Shown here in pieces: positions 10,207 to 18,453 of a DNA stretch of 64,000 nucleotides. Positions within the stretch are counted from its first letter, which is position 1. The number at the start of each line of letters is the position of its first letter. Origin of the DNA: an uncultured Clostridia bacterium (lineage in GTDB: Bacteria; Bacillota; Clostridia; Oscillospirales; Acutalibacteraceae); NCBI GenBank assembly GCA_947598155.1, contig CANQFC010000004.1:179792-243791 (forward strand). The letters are read 5' to 3'. Under the pieces are notes generated by a model. That model ran no database searches and had not been told where the DNA came from. It saw nothing but the letters and a program-made list of their open reading frames with translations. The translations under genes and the position numbers were made by a program.

Positions 10207-11214
10207 TTACGTCAACATTTCCCGAACCGTTTTCGCCCTCTCGAAATCTCTTTCACGGGCGCTGAGCTTTTGCCCTGCCTTTGCGTTTATTGTTGCGGGC
10301 TGAAGCGAAATCATAAGTTCGTTAACCGTGTTAAGGGGTACGGGCAGCTTGCCCGAAACAGAGCCGAGCCTTACAAGAGAAAGATTCTGCATAAGTTCCT
10401 CGGTACTTAAAAGTTTTGCCCATTTTAAAATACCGTATGCGCGGAAAATCGCGTCTTCGGTATCAAGACTCTTAATAAGTTCTTCCCTTGCGGCGCGTTC
10501 CTGCGCGCAAAGCTGAAGCGTAATAGATTTAAGGTTTTCTATCGCCGATTTTTCGGAAATTCCAAGCGTAATTTGGTTGCTGAGCTGGTACATATTGCCA
10601 ACCGCCTCGCTGCCCTCGCCAAATGCTCCGCGAATGGTGAGTCCGAGCTTTGAAACAGTCCCCATAAGCCTTCTTATTCCGCCGTTCATGGTAAGGCACG
10701 GCAAATGAAGCATTACAGAGGCTCTCATACCTGTGCCGAGGTTTGTCGGGCACTGGGTAAGATACCCTATTCTGCTGTCAAAAGCAAAATCAAATTTGCT
10801 GTTAAGTAAGTCGTCTATTTCGTTTGCAACGGAAAACGCCTCGTCAAGGGCAAAGCCCGGACGCATTACCTGAAGCCTTATGTGGTCTTCCTCGCAAAGC
10901 ATTATGCAAATATCCTCGTCCGGCGAAATGAGCATTGCCCTGCCGCCTGCGTCCGAGGCAAATTCCGGGCTGATAATGTGTCTTTCGGCCATACTTGCCG
11001 CCTCAAACTTAGCCAATGTTTTCATTTCAACGTATCTAAGTCCGAATTTATTGTCCTTTTCAACTGAACTTTTAATCATTGAGTTAAGCTCTGTCCTGCT
11101 CTTGGTGTTTAGCTTACAGGGAAAAGGATATTCGGCAATATTTCTTGCAAACCTTATCCTTGTGCTTATTACAACGTCGTTTTGCTCGCCTGCGCCGATA
11201 TACCATTTACTCAT
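10207..11214 (-). CDS. mcsB: Protein arginine kinase McsB
   Basis: This 335-residue member of the phosphagen-kinase-like family phosphorylates arginines on proteins, marking them for ClpCP, and inactivates CtsR. It opens with DVVISTRIRFARNIAEYPF, the McsB/creatine-kinase-like nucleotide-binding Arg motif. It also contains the conserved LTQCPTNLGTGMRASVMLHLP segment with the active-site Cys, and RGAFGEGSEAVGNMYQLSNQ. It overlaps the end of mcsA by 8 bp, which indicates translational coupling. The order ctsR-mcsA-mcsB-clpC is the classical Firmicute heat-shock operon. Length and motifs are normal. Confidence 0.97.
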   Translation of the reverse strand: MSKWYIGAGEQNDVVISTRIRFARNIAEYPFPCKLNTKSRTELNSMIKSSVEKDNKFGLRYVEMKTLAKFEAASMAERHIISPEFASDAGGRAMLISPDEDICIMLCEEDHIRLQVMRPGFALDEAFSVANEIDDLLNSKFDFAFDSRIGYLTQCPTNLGTGMRASVMLHLPCLTMNGGIRRLMGTVSKLGLTIRGAFGEGSEAVGNMYQLSNQITLGISEKSAIENLKSITLQLCAQERAAREELIKSLDTEDAIFRAYGILKWAKLLSTEELMQNLSLVRLGSVSGKLPVPLNTVNELMISLQPATINAKAGQKLSARERDFERAKTVREMLT

Positions 11215-11716
11215 TTTTTCCGCCCTCCTTTATTTCTTTTATTTTATCCCTGAGAAGCGCCGCTGTTTCATAATTTTGCGATTCAACCGCCGCTTTCAGT
11301 TCCTCCTCTAATTTTTCTATCTGTACTTTTGAGCTGTCCTCATTGACGGCAATCCTATTTGGGATTTTTCCTTCGTGGCGTGTTTTTCCGTGGATTCTCT
11401 GCAAAGACGGCAGGAGCTTGTCGTAAAATGTTTTGTAGCACTGTGCACAGCCGATTTTGCCGCTCTCAACAATATCGTTAAATGTGCTGCCGCACTTGTC
11501 GCATTGAAGTGTGCGCGCCGAAAGCGAGCTTACGCCGCTGTCGCCCAAAAATGAGCCCAAAAACGAACCGAAAATATTGCCGAATCCGCCGAAAACATCT
11601 TCATAGCCGAGCATTCTTGCACAGTCCGAGCAAAGATGCGCTTCAGCCGCTTCGCCGTTTACAATTCTTTTAACATGAGTCGTAGCCTCATATTTTCCGC
11701 AATTTTGACATAACAT
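11207..11716 (-). CDS. mcsA: McsA, zinc-binding activator of McsB
   Basis: This 169-residue protein has two pairs of zinc-knuckle cysteines: MLCQNCGKYEA with HLCSDCARML, then LQCDKCGSTFND with IGCAQCYKTF. A C-terminal UVR motif reads EELKAAVESQNYETAALLRDKI. McsA binds metal, interacts with McsB and stimulates its arginine kinase activity; the UVR motif mediates contact with ClpC or UvrB-like partners. It sits 21 bp after ctsR and overlaps mcsB. The sequence is complete with all expected cysteines. Confidence 0.96.
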   Translation of the reverse strand: MLCQNCGKYEATTHVKRIVNGEAAEAHLCSDCARMLGYEDVFGGFGNIFGSFLGSFLGDSGVSSLSARTLQCDKCGSTFNDIVESGKIGCAQCYKTFYDKLLPSLQRIHGKTRHEGKIPNRIAVNEDSSKVQIEKLEEELKAAVESQNYETAALLRDKIKEIKEGGKNE

Positions 11717-11737
11717 ATAAATTCCTCCCTCATAAAA

Positions 11738-12184
11738 TTACAAGTTGTTTAATAAAATTTGTTTGAAAATTGACGCCCGCACTGTATCCGCATACGGTTT
11801 TGGAATATCGTTATAAGCATTTCCGCAAAGAGCCGACAGCATTAGCTTTGCCGTTTTTTCATCAATCAAATCCCTGTCGTAAAAATTTGTGATATATGCT
11901 TTGCAGGTGTTGGCGTCGATTTGCTGACCTATGGAATTCACGACGTGCATTTTAAACGTGCCGACGTCAAAATTCGTGCGTGTGATTCGGATATATCCGC
12001 CGCCGCCGCGTCTGCTTTCCACTATATACCCGTGCTCGGGCGTGAATCTTGACGAGATAACATAATTTATCTGGCTCGGCACACAGCCGATTTTTTGCGC
12101 AAGCTCATTTCGCTGAATTTCCGTACTGCCGCCGTCTTCAAGCATTTCCAAAATCATCTGAGCTATCGCGTTGCTTATATTCAC
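11738..12184 (-). CDS. ctsR: CtsR heat-shock repressor
   Basis: This 148-residue repressor of class III heat-shock genes has an N-terminal winged helix-turn-helix (EIQRNELAQKIGCVPSQINYVISSRF). The basic wing ESRRGGGGYIRITR contains the glycine-rich loop that senses temperature and is an McsB target. The C-terminal dimer domain ends the protein. It heads the operon ctsR-mcsA-mcsB-clpC. The upstream region carries two copies of the CtsR heptad operator around a strong promoter, so the gene is almost certainly autoregulated. Confidence 0.97.
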   Translation of the reverse strand: MNISNAIAQMILEMLEDGGSTEIQRNELAQKIGCVPSQINYVISSRFTPEHGYIVESRRGGGGYIRITRTNFDVGTFKMHVVNSIGQQIDANTCKAYITNFYDRDLIDEKTAKLMLSALCGNAYNDIPKPYADTVRASIFKQILLNNL

Positions 12185-12229
12185 TTTCTCACCCTGTTTC
12201 TGTTTATTTCCGTTTCACAAAAGTCTTGT

Positions 12230-12314
12230 GCTTTTTGACTTTGACTTTCTTTGACCTTGCAAGTTGTATTATAGGCAAAATTCCAAAATCAGTCAAAGGT
12301 CAAAAAAGGTCAAA
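12230..12314 (-). promoter_or_regulatory. ctsR operon promoter with two flanking CtsR operators
   Basis: On the minus strand the promoter is -35 TTGACT (12291-12296), 17 bp spacer, -10 TATAAT (12268-12273). One operator overlaps and extends upstream of the -35. Read on the plus strand it is AGTCAAA-GGTCAAA-AAA-GGTCAAA (12291-12312), exactly the heptad-N3-heptad form of CtsR sites. The second lies after the -10. Read on the minus strand it is GGTCAAA-GAA-AGTCAAA-GTCAAA (about 12234-12255). The two operators are in opposite orientation. Confidence 0.9.
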
Positions 12315-12450
12315 TTTATAATTATAATATAAATTATCTCTTTTTTTCTCTTGTTTTCTCTTTTTTTCATACATTTTAATATTTTTTGCAGGTTATGATA
12401 TATTTTAAGACAACTTCGATTGATAAATTTTAACCGAAACACGTTTAAGC

Positions 12451-12480
12451 AAAAAACAGAGGCCGACGCCTCTGTTTTGG
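12451..12480 (-). terminator. Terminator of the DUF5662 gene
   Basis: The hairpin ACAGAGGC-GTC-GGCCTCTGT is flanked by A and T runs, directly after the stop of the minus-strand gene at 12483. The AT-rich 12315-12450 stretch before it holds no gene that I can see. Confidence 0.8.
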
Positions 12481-12482
12481 AT

Positions 12483-13022
12483 TTAATAATCTTTTTGTTT
12501 CAAAAGCACGTTTTTTATGTAGGAAAACGTCTTGTCCTCGCCTTCATCTTTTAACATTACAAGCAGTTTTTCAAGCAAATCCGACGTTTCGGGGTGGATT
12601 ATTCTGTGGTCCCTGCCCCGCTCAAAATATTGAAGGGGAAATTCATCGGTGTAATTTTTACCCTGATAAATCTTGCTTGCGGCGACGCGGTCGCAGAACA
12701 TTTCTATTACATATTTTAACGGCATTTTAACCGGCGTGTTCTTTTTTAACACGGGGCTGTAATCGTTCCAATACTCAAAGTGATGGCGATTTCTGCCTTT
12801 ATGGTGCATCCAGGCCTCGGAAAAGCCCTTGTCCTCACGCTCAAGCTCGTTCGGACTTTTTGAGCCGTCATAATACTTTGCGCCGTTAATAAACTCTATC
12901 GGTGAGTATTTTGACAAGTCGTGCCTAAGCCCCTGCAAGCCTATTCCGGCTTTAAAGCAATGCTTTATTACCATATGCCTGTGTTTTGTGATTGTTTTAA
13001 AATGTCCGAATGCGTTTGCCAT
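12483..13022 (-). CDS. DUF5662 family protein (catalase-like annotation sometimes used)
   Basis: This protein of about 179 residues opens MANAFGHFKTITKHRHMVIKHCFKAG. It contains the family hallmarks GLRHDLSKYSPIEF, AWMHHKGRNRHHFEYW and MPLKYVIEMFCDRVAASKIY. The many conserved His and Asp residues (RHDLSKY, HHKxRNxHH) suggest a metal-dependent HD-like fold. No enzymatic function is established that I know of. I prefer the ATG at 13022, because AAAGGA then has normal spacing; an ATG six bases upstream is possible. It follows the glycosidase gene on the same strand by 28 bp and ends in its own terminator. Confidence 0.8.
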   Translation of the reverse strand: MANAFGHFKTITKHRHMVIKHCFKAGIGLQGLRHDLSKYSPIEFINGAKYYDGSKSPNELEREDKGFSEAWMHHKGRNRHHFEYWNDYSPVLKKNTPVKMPLKYVIEMFCDRVAASKIYQGKNYTDEFPLQYFERGRDHRIIHPETSDLLEKLLVMLKDEGEDKTFSYIKNVLLKQKDY

Positions 13023-13049
13023 TTTCATTTTCCTTTAAAAATATAAGAT

Positions 13050-15203
13050 TTAGTTTTTCGGTATTGTCTGCAAATAACCGTTGGCAAGGCTGATAAGCTC
13101 ATTCCCTTTTTTCACCCTTTGAAGAGCCTTTACCAAAGGTTTCAGCGAAATTTTACCGATTAAATTCGGTAAAGTAAGCGTTATGCCCAACTGCGATTTC
13201 AATATATTCTGAATTTCCGGATTATTAACTATCGTTTCCAGATTATCGTCAAGGGACAGCTTTTGAGGGTCAGGAGTATCGCTCAAGTCAAACCAATTAT
13301 GAACAAAACTGCCGTTGTTTTTACCGATGGAGTAAGATTTATTTTCTTCGGTCACTCCGTTTACCGTAATTTTATGGCTGAGATTTCCGGCGCTTGCCTC
13401 TATTATATTCTCACCCTGCCCAATTTCGCAAGTAAATTTGAAAATTTTATCCCCCGAAAGTGTCTGTTCCTTGCCGTTTACGGTCAGCTTAATTTCGGGG
13501 CAGTTTGAATAGACCTTTATCTCCCGTGTGCCGACAGGTCTGTCCTTGTATCTTTCCCCTGTAATGCGAACGAATTTTTCATCTGACCAATACGCCTTAT
13601 ACAGCCAAAAAGAATCCTTTTTTATTTTGCGGTCAATAGTTACAAGGCCCTTGTTGTTTCTGCCCTTAACGCCGCCCTCGTTTCTTATCGCGGAGCCGAA
13701 GTCAAACATATTCCAGACATAAGAGCCCCATAACCAATCGCGTTCGTTTATTGCTTTAAGATATTTTTCATGGAAATACGCCTGATACTCCTCGGAGTAA
13801 TCGCCCTGAACGGGCGCGGCGGAATGAAGTGTTGTGATTCCCTCCGCGCCGTATTCGGAAAGGGACAGCTTAATTTGAGGATTTACTTTATGGAAATTGT
13901 CAAGCCAAACGCCTATTTGGTCGGCAGTCTGAACATACCAGCCGAAATAATGGTTATATCCGAGAATATCGGTAATATAATTTAATTTTGAAGTGACAGG
14001 AGTAAACGCAAGCTGCGCGCACGCCGTGGGACGGGTTTCGTCCAGCCTTTTCGCAATACGCTCAAGATCTTTAATACCCTTATTCAGCGCCGGTGAAACT
14101 GACGAAATTGAAATTTCGTTTTCAACTCCCCAGCAGAAAATGCACGGATGATTGTAATTTTGGCGTATAAGCTCTTCAAGCATAAGCCTTGCCTGAGGCT
14201 GTTTTTCCTTTGAGAACTTTGAAATTACGGGAATTTCCGCCCAAACGAGCAGACCCTCTTTATCGCATTCCGCATAGAATTTCTCATCATGCTGGTAATG
14301 TGCAAGGCGGACAGAATTTGCGCCGACTTCACGAATTAAAGCAATATCCTCTTTATGTTCCTTTAAAGTGAGCGCATTGCCCATAAACTCTCTGTCCTGA
14401 TGGCGCGACACGCCCCTGAGCTTTAAATGGTTCCCGTTAAGGAAAAAGCCTTTTTCGGGGTCAAAATAAAATTGGCGGAATCCGAAAGTGTCCTTTACCT
14501 CGTCTATTACCTCGTCTCCCCGTTTAAGCCTTGCGGCGACAGTATAGAGATAAGGGTTTTCGACGCCGTTCCACAATACGGGGTTATCAATATGGAGCTT
14601 AACCGCGGCGGCTCCGCCGCTGTAAACTCCCAAAGCCGCGCGCCTGCCGTCTGCGTCGAAAATTTCAAATTCTTTAGTAAGGCCCCGAACGTCGCCTTCC
14701 GTAAAGCTTTTTATATAAATGTCGCCGTTTACCAAAGGCGTAACGTAGACTCCGTTTTTGCTTTTGTCAAGCAGTGCAAAGCGCGTTTGGGGAAGTCCGC
14801 ATATAATGTTCACGTCACGGTAAAGCCCGCCGTAAAAGGTGAAATCCGCGACCTGCGGATACAAAAGAGAATCGGGGCTGTTATCAACCGTTATTAAAAG
14901 TTCGTTTTCCTCTTTTGTAAGGAATTTTGTAATATCTAATCTGAACATACCGTATCCGTTAATATGTTCTCCGGCAAAAGCTCCGTTCACAAACACTTCG
15001 GAACGAGTATTTGCGCCGTTTATTTCCAATACTACGCCGCCGTCATAACGCTGAATCGTTTTTTTATAAGAGCATTTTCCCCGATAATAGTTTTTATCGC
15101 TTTGACCGTCTGCCGCGTTCCAAGTATGAGGAAGATTTACTTTTTCCGTGCAATTTTCTTTTGTAAAATCCCAACCGCTGTTGATATTTATTACCTTTTT
15201 CAT
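13050..15203 (-). CDS. Glycoside hydrolase family 2 (beta-galactosidase/beta-glucuronidase-like)
   Basis: This 717-residue protein has the GH2 order. The N-terminal sugar-binding jelly roll (GWDFTKENCTEKVNLPHTWNA) is followed by an Ig-like domain (about 170-270). The TIM barrel has LRGVSRHQD, ANSVRLAHYQHDE, the acid/base Glu in CWGVENEIS and the probable nucleophile in LSEYGAEG. An Ig-like domain (TVNGKEQTL) follows. About 90 C-terminal residues (DNLETIVNNPEIQNIL onward) lie outside the core and look helical. There is no signal peptide, so it is cytoplasmic and acts on imported oligosaccharides. The start is ATG 15203 with AGGTG 6 bp upstream. The exact sugar cannot be read from sequence. Confidence 0.9.
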   Translation of the reverse strand: MKKVININSGWDFTKENCTEKVNLPHTWNAADGQSDKNYYRGKCSYKKTIQRYDGGVVLEINGANTRSEVFVNGAFAGEHINGYGMFRLDITKFLTKEENELLITVDNSPDSLLYPQVADFTFYGGLYRDVNIICGLPQTRFALLDKSKNGVYVTPLVNGDIYIKSFTEGDVRGLTKEFEIFDADGRRAALGVYSGGAAAVKLHIDNPVLWNGVENPYLYTVAARLKRGDEVIDEVKDTFGFRQFYFDPEKGFFLNGNHLKLRGVSRHQDREFMGNALTLKEHKEDIALIREVGANSVRLAHYQHDEKFYAECDKEGLLVWAEIPVISKFSKEKQPQARLMLEELIRQNYNHPCIFCWGVENEISISSVSPALNKGIKDLERIAKRLDETRPTACAQLAFTPVTSKLNYITDILGYNHYFGWYVQTADQIGVWLDNFHKVNPQIKLSLSEYGAEGITTLHSAAPVQGDYSEEYQAYFHEKYLKAINERDWLWGSYVWNMFDFGSAIRNEGGVKGRNNKGLVTIDRKIKKDSFWLYKAYWSDEKFVRITGERYKDRPVGTREIKVYSNCPEIKLTVNGKEQTLSGDKIFKFTCEIGQGENIIEASAGNLSHKITVNGVTEENKSYSIGKNNGSFVHNWFDLSDTPDPQKLSLDDNLETIVNNPEIQNILKSQLGITLTLPNLIGKISLKPLVKALQRVKKGNELISLANGYLQTIPKN

Positions 15204-15307
15204 ACATTTCACCTTTTTAAAAAGCATTTTTTAATATTTAGTATTATTTTAACACATAAATAAAGAAATAGAAATAGTTTTTTTAATAATTTTGACATTT
15301 TCATTGA

Positions 15308-15365
15308 TTGACATATTTTAAAGTTGTAGTATAATATTTTATTAAATTTAGGACATTTGTCTTAA
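15308..15365 (+). promoter_or_regulatory. Promoter with downstream inverted-repeat operator, acyl-CoA ligase operon
   Basis: The promoter is TTGACA (15308-15313), 16 bp, TATAAT (15330-15335). Just after it, 15348-15365 reads TTAGGACATTTGTCTTAA, a nearly perfect 18-bp inverted repeat placed where a repressor would block transcription. Size and position recall FapR-type lipid operators, but the half-sites differ, so the regulator is not identified. Confidence 0.6.
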
Positions 15366-15425
15366 AAACGACAATTTTCCGCTTTTTTCGCAAAATATTG
15401 AGTATTTGAAAGGAAGAATCAAACT

Positions 15426-17114
15426 ATGAATAAAGTAACACTTGACACAACCTCTAAAATTCGCCGTTACCCGGAAACAACAATGTTCGGCGCGGTCGAA
15501 GCGGCAAAAAATGCGTATCCTAACGCTTATGCCTATGATTTTCAGGGTAAGCTTACCACATATACAAAATTTATTGAGCTTATTGAGGCCGCCGCGCGCG
15601 GATTTCTCTCTCAAGGAATTAAAAAGGGCGACAGGGTCACAATTTGTATGCCGAACACTCCCCAAGGCGTTATCTGCCTTTACGCTCTGAACAGAATCGG
15701 CGCCGTTGCGAATATGGTACACCCTCTTTCGGCTCAGAAAAACATAACCTTTTACCTTGACTTTTCCGAGAGCAAAATGATACTTACCATGGATATGTTC
15801 TACGAAAAGGTCAAGGCGGCAGTGGCGGAATCCGCAGGCGGCGCAAAGATAATCGTTGCGCGCATACAAGACGAACTGCCCTTTCCGCTCAATGTGATAT
15901 ATCGCTTTGCAAAGAACTCCGAGAATATGAAATTCCCCGACAGAGAGGGTGATATTCTCTGGACTGACCTTATAAAATCCGGCGACAGCGAGACTCTGCC
16001 CCCGATTGAATACGATGAAAGCCGTACCGCGGTAATACTTTACAGCGGCGGCACAAGCGGCAAGCAAAAGGGTATATGTCTTTCTGACAAATGCTTTAAC
16101 GCTCTTGGTATGCAGATAGCGGAAATCTGCGGCACAAACCTTAACAGCGACTGCAAGTTTTTGTCGGTAATGCCAATTTTTCACGGTTTCGGACTCGGCA
16201 TCGGCATACACACGATTTTAATAAACGGCGCGCGTTGTATTCTTATTCCGCAGTTCACGGTTGACACATACGCTAAGTCCGTTATCAAGAAAAAACCGAA
16301 TTTTATCGCCGGAGTGCCGACGCTTTATCAGGCTCTTTTTGAGACTGACCGCTTTAAAGGGCGGGATCTTTCTTTCCTTATCGGCGTATTCAGCGGCGGC
16401 GACGCTCTGAGCCCCGAGCTTAAAAAGAAGGTTGACAAATTTTTAAAGGAGCATAATGCCAACATACAGATAAGAGAGGGCTACGGGCTGACTGAATGCG
16501 TCACGGCGAGCTGCGTTACACCTGTTGACCGCGCCAAAGAGGGAAGTATCGGTCTGCCTCTGAGAGATACTTTCTACAAAATAGTGGAACCCGGCACCTT
16601 TAACGAAAAGCCCCTCGGCGAGGACGGCGAGATAATTCTGACAGGTCCAACGCTTATGCTCGGCTACCTCAATAATGAGGAGGAGACGAATGACGCCCTT
16701 CGCGCCGACGAAAACGGTGTTAAATGGCTCTTTTCGGGGGATATGGGCTGTATGGACGAGGACGGCTTTGTCTATTTCAAGCAGAGAATCAAAAGAATGA
16801 TTGTGACGAGCGGTTACAGTGTTTACCCCTCGCAAATTGAAGAAGTGCTCGAAAAATGTCCCGATGTCAACTACTGTTGCGTAATAGGCGTAAAAGACCG
16901 CTACAAGATGCAGAAAATACGCGCGTATATCGTGCTCAACGACGGCGTGGAGGCAAACGACGCCGAAAAAGAGAAAATAAAGGAATTCTGCAAGCCGTAT
17001 CTGGACAGATACGAGTGGCCAAAAGAGATTGAATTCCGCGACGCTTTACCGAAAACTCTCGTCGGCAAGGTGGCGTACCACACTTTGGAAGAGGAAGCGG
17101 AGCAAAATGGCTGA
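15426..17114 (+). CDS. AMP-forming acyl-CoA synthetase / fatty-acid ligase
   Basis: This 562-residue ANL-superfamily enzyme activates a carboxylate (probably fatty acid) with ATP to an acyl-AMP and then a thioester. It has P-loop A3 ILYSGGTSGKQKGI near residue 210, A5 EGYGLTEC near 355, A7 SGDMGCMDEDGFVYFKQRIKR and A10 lysine region LPKTLVGKVAYH. The length fits long-chain acyl-CoA ligases. There is no carrier-protein domain. It overlaps the next gene, a PlsC-like acyltransferase, by 8 bp. The pair probably activates and then esterifies acyl groups for membrane lipid synthesis or exogenous fatty-acid use; that pathway is inferred. Confidence 0.92.
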   Translation: MNKVTLDTTSKIRRYPETTMFGAVEAAKNAYPNAYAYDFQGKLTTYTKFIELIEAAARGFLSQGIKKGDRVTICMPNTPQGVICLYALNRIGAVANMVHPLSAQKNITFYLDFSESKMILTMDMFYEKVKAAVAESAGGAKIIVARIQDELPFPLNVIYRFAKNSENMKFPDREGDILWTDLIKSGDSETLPPIEYDESRTAVILYSGGTSGKQKGICLSDKCFNALGMQIAEICGTNLNSDCKFLSVMPIFHGFGLGIGIHTILINGARCILIPQFTVDTYAKSVIKKKPNFIAGVPTLYQALFETDRFKGRDLSFLIGVFSGGDALSPELKKKVDKFLKEHNANIQIREGYGLTECVTASCVTPVDRAKEGSIGLPLRDTFYKIVEPGTFNEKPLGEDGEIILTGPTLMLGYLNNEEETNDALRADENGVKWLFSGDMGCMDEDGFVYFKQRIKRMIVTSGYSVYPSQIEEVLEKCPDVNYCCVIGVKDRYKMQKIRAYIVLNDGVEANDAEKEKIKEFCKPYLDRYEWPKEIEFRDALPKTLVGKVAYHTLEEEAEQNG

Positions 17115-18306
17115 TAAAAAGAAAAATGTTCGCAGGTTTTACGCGCTGGACAAAGCTTTTATACGAGTACTTTTAACATTTATCGGCAAGCCGCTTATGA
17201 AAAGCCTCAACGCCGAAGTTGAGCCTTACGCTCCTAAGAACGACACGTTTATAATAGTTTCCAACCACTCTAATGTAATGGACCCGGGCTATCAGATGAT
17301 TTCGCTCGACAGATATATCCGCTATGTCGCAACAGATTACCTTTTGAGAGCGAATTTTCTGACAAAGTTTTTGCTCGGCACGCTTGACGGAGTAATTGTC
17401 AAGAGGCGCGAAATGCCCTCGTCCGTTTTGGTAGAGGAAATTCTTGAAAACCTTAAGGCCGGAATCCCCGTGGGGCTTCACGCCGAGGGTATGCTCACAA
17501 CGAACGGCGAAACGGGCTTTGTCTCCGAGCACACTGGGCAGCTTATTAAGGAATCCGGCGCGGCCTTGATAACATACAGAATTACGGGCGGCTACCTTCG
17601 CAGACCGCGCTGGGCGAACATACAAAGGACGGGCATCATTCGCGGGCGAGTAGTCGCGGAATACGAGCCCGAGGATTTGGCTTCGCTCTCCGTTGAGGAG
17701 ATAACCGACCTTATCCGCCGCGATATTTACGTCAATGCGTTTGAGGAACAGAAAAAGAACCCCTGCGTCTATAAGGGCGAAAAGCTTGCCGAGCACGCGG
17801 AAAGGCTTCTGTTTATCTGCCCGAAGTGCGGCGGCGTCGCGACAATGCACTCTGCCGGCGACAAGCTGACATGCGAGTGCGGCTATGAGCTTACCTACGG
17901 CGAGGACGGGTTTTGGCACAGCGACAAAAACGATGTTATTTTTGACAACGACCTCGATTGGGACAGATGGCAGAGAGAGGAATGGAAAAAGACCGTTCTC
18001 GCAAAAGAGGATTTTATCATAAGCGAAGACGATATGCTCGTCTATAAGGTTGTAAACAACGAGCGCACCTTATTTATGAGCGGCGCGGTCATCAGCCTTT
18101 ATAAAGACCGTATTGAATTAAAAAAAGGCGGCGAAAACCTCTGCTTGCCGCTTGGTACGCTCAAGCGCGTACAGATACCCTCAAAACAGAACCTTGCGAT
18201 AATCGACGGCGCGAACAACTATTACATCATAGCCCGCAACTCGCCTTGGTCGTCCGCAAAATACCTTGCCGCATGGTACTATCTTAACGGCAAGGATTAC
18301 AAATAA
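17107..18306 (+). CDS. PlsC-like acyltransferase with C-terminal zinc-ribbon and extra domain
   Basis: This 399-residue protein has an N-terminal PlsC domain. The acyltransferase box NHSNVMD (N-H-x4-D) lies near residue 51 and an EGML motif near residue 130. After about residue 235 comes a zinc-ribbon, LFICPKCGG with LTCECGYEL (CxxC...CxC), and then a beta-rich C-terminal domain of about 120 residues. Standard 1-acyl-glycerol-3-phosphate acyltransferases are 200-250 residues, so the extra half is unusual. The start ATG 17107 overlaps the upstream ligase gene by 8 bp, so the two are translationally coupled. The substrate is inferred to be a lysophospholipid or similar alcohol. Confidence 0.83.
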   Translation: MADKKKNVRRFYALDKAFIRVLLTFIGKPLMKSLNAEVEPYAPKNDTFIIVSNHSNVMDPGYQMISLDRYIRYVATDYLLRANFLTKFLLGTLDGVIVKRREMPSSVLVEEILENLKAGIPVGLHAEGMLTTNGETGFVSEHTGQLIKESGAALITYRITGGYLRRPRWANIQRTGIIRGRVVAEYEPEDLASLSVEEITDLIRRDIYVNAFEEQKKNPCVYKGEKLAEHAERLLFICPKCGGVATMHSAGDKLTCECGYELTYGEDGFWHSDKNDVIFDNDLDWDRWQREEWKKTVLAKEDFIISEDDMLVYKVVNNERTLFMSGAVISLYKDRIELKKGGENLCLPLGTLKRVQIPSKQNLAIIDGANNYYIIARNSPWSSAKYLAAWYYLNGKDYK

Positions 18307-18322
18307 AGCAAAAATTAACAGC

Positions 18323-18360
18323 AAACTGACTTCGCTTTATCGCGAAGTCAGTTTTATTTT
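18323..18360 (+). terminator. Rho-independent terminator
   Basis: The perfect stem AAACTGACTTCGC / GCGAAGTCAGTTT has a short loop and is followed by TTATTTTATG. It closes the acyl-CoA ligase/acyltransferase operon. Confidence 0.9.
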
Positions 18361-18384
18361 ATGTTAAATAAACCGACGATGTGG

Positions 18385-18406
18385 GAATTGACGTATTCGT
18401 CAATTC
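18385..18406. other. Perfect 9-bp inverted repeat between convergent genes
   Basis: GAATTGACG-TATT-CGTCAATTC sits between the plus-strand terminator and the end of the minus-strand phosphoesterase. It has no T run on either strand, so its role is unclear. Confidence 0.5.
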
Positions 18407-18453
18407 AACGAATAAAACGCGCAAAGAATAATAAACGCGTCCTTTATGATAAT

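Noticed and set aside
15348..16211. Minus-strand open frame of 287 codons opposite the acyl-CoA ligase
   Set aside because: It is antisense to conserved motifs of the ligase; its composition is that of a shadow frame.
17173..17919. Minus-strand open frame of 248 codons opposite the PlsC-like gene
   Set aside because: It is antisense to the acyltransferase box and zinc ribbon, with no supporting signal.
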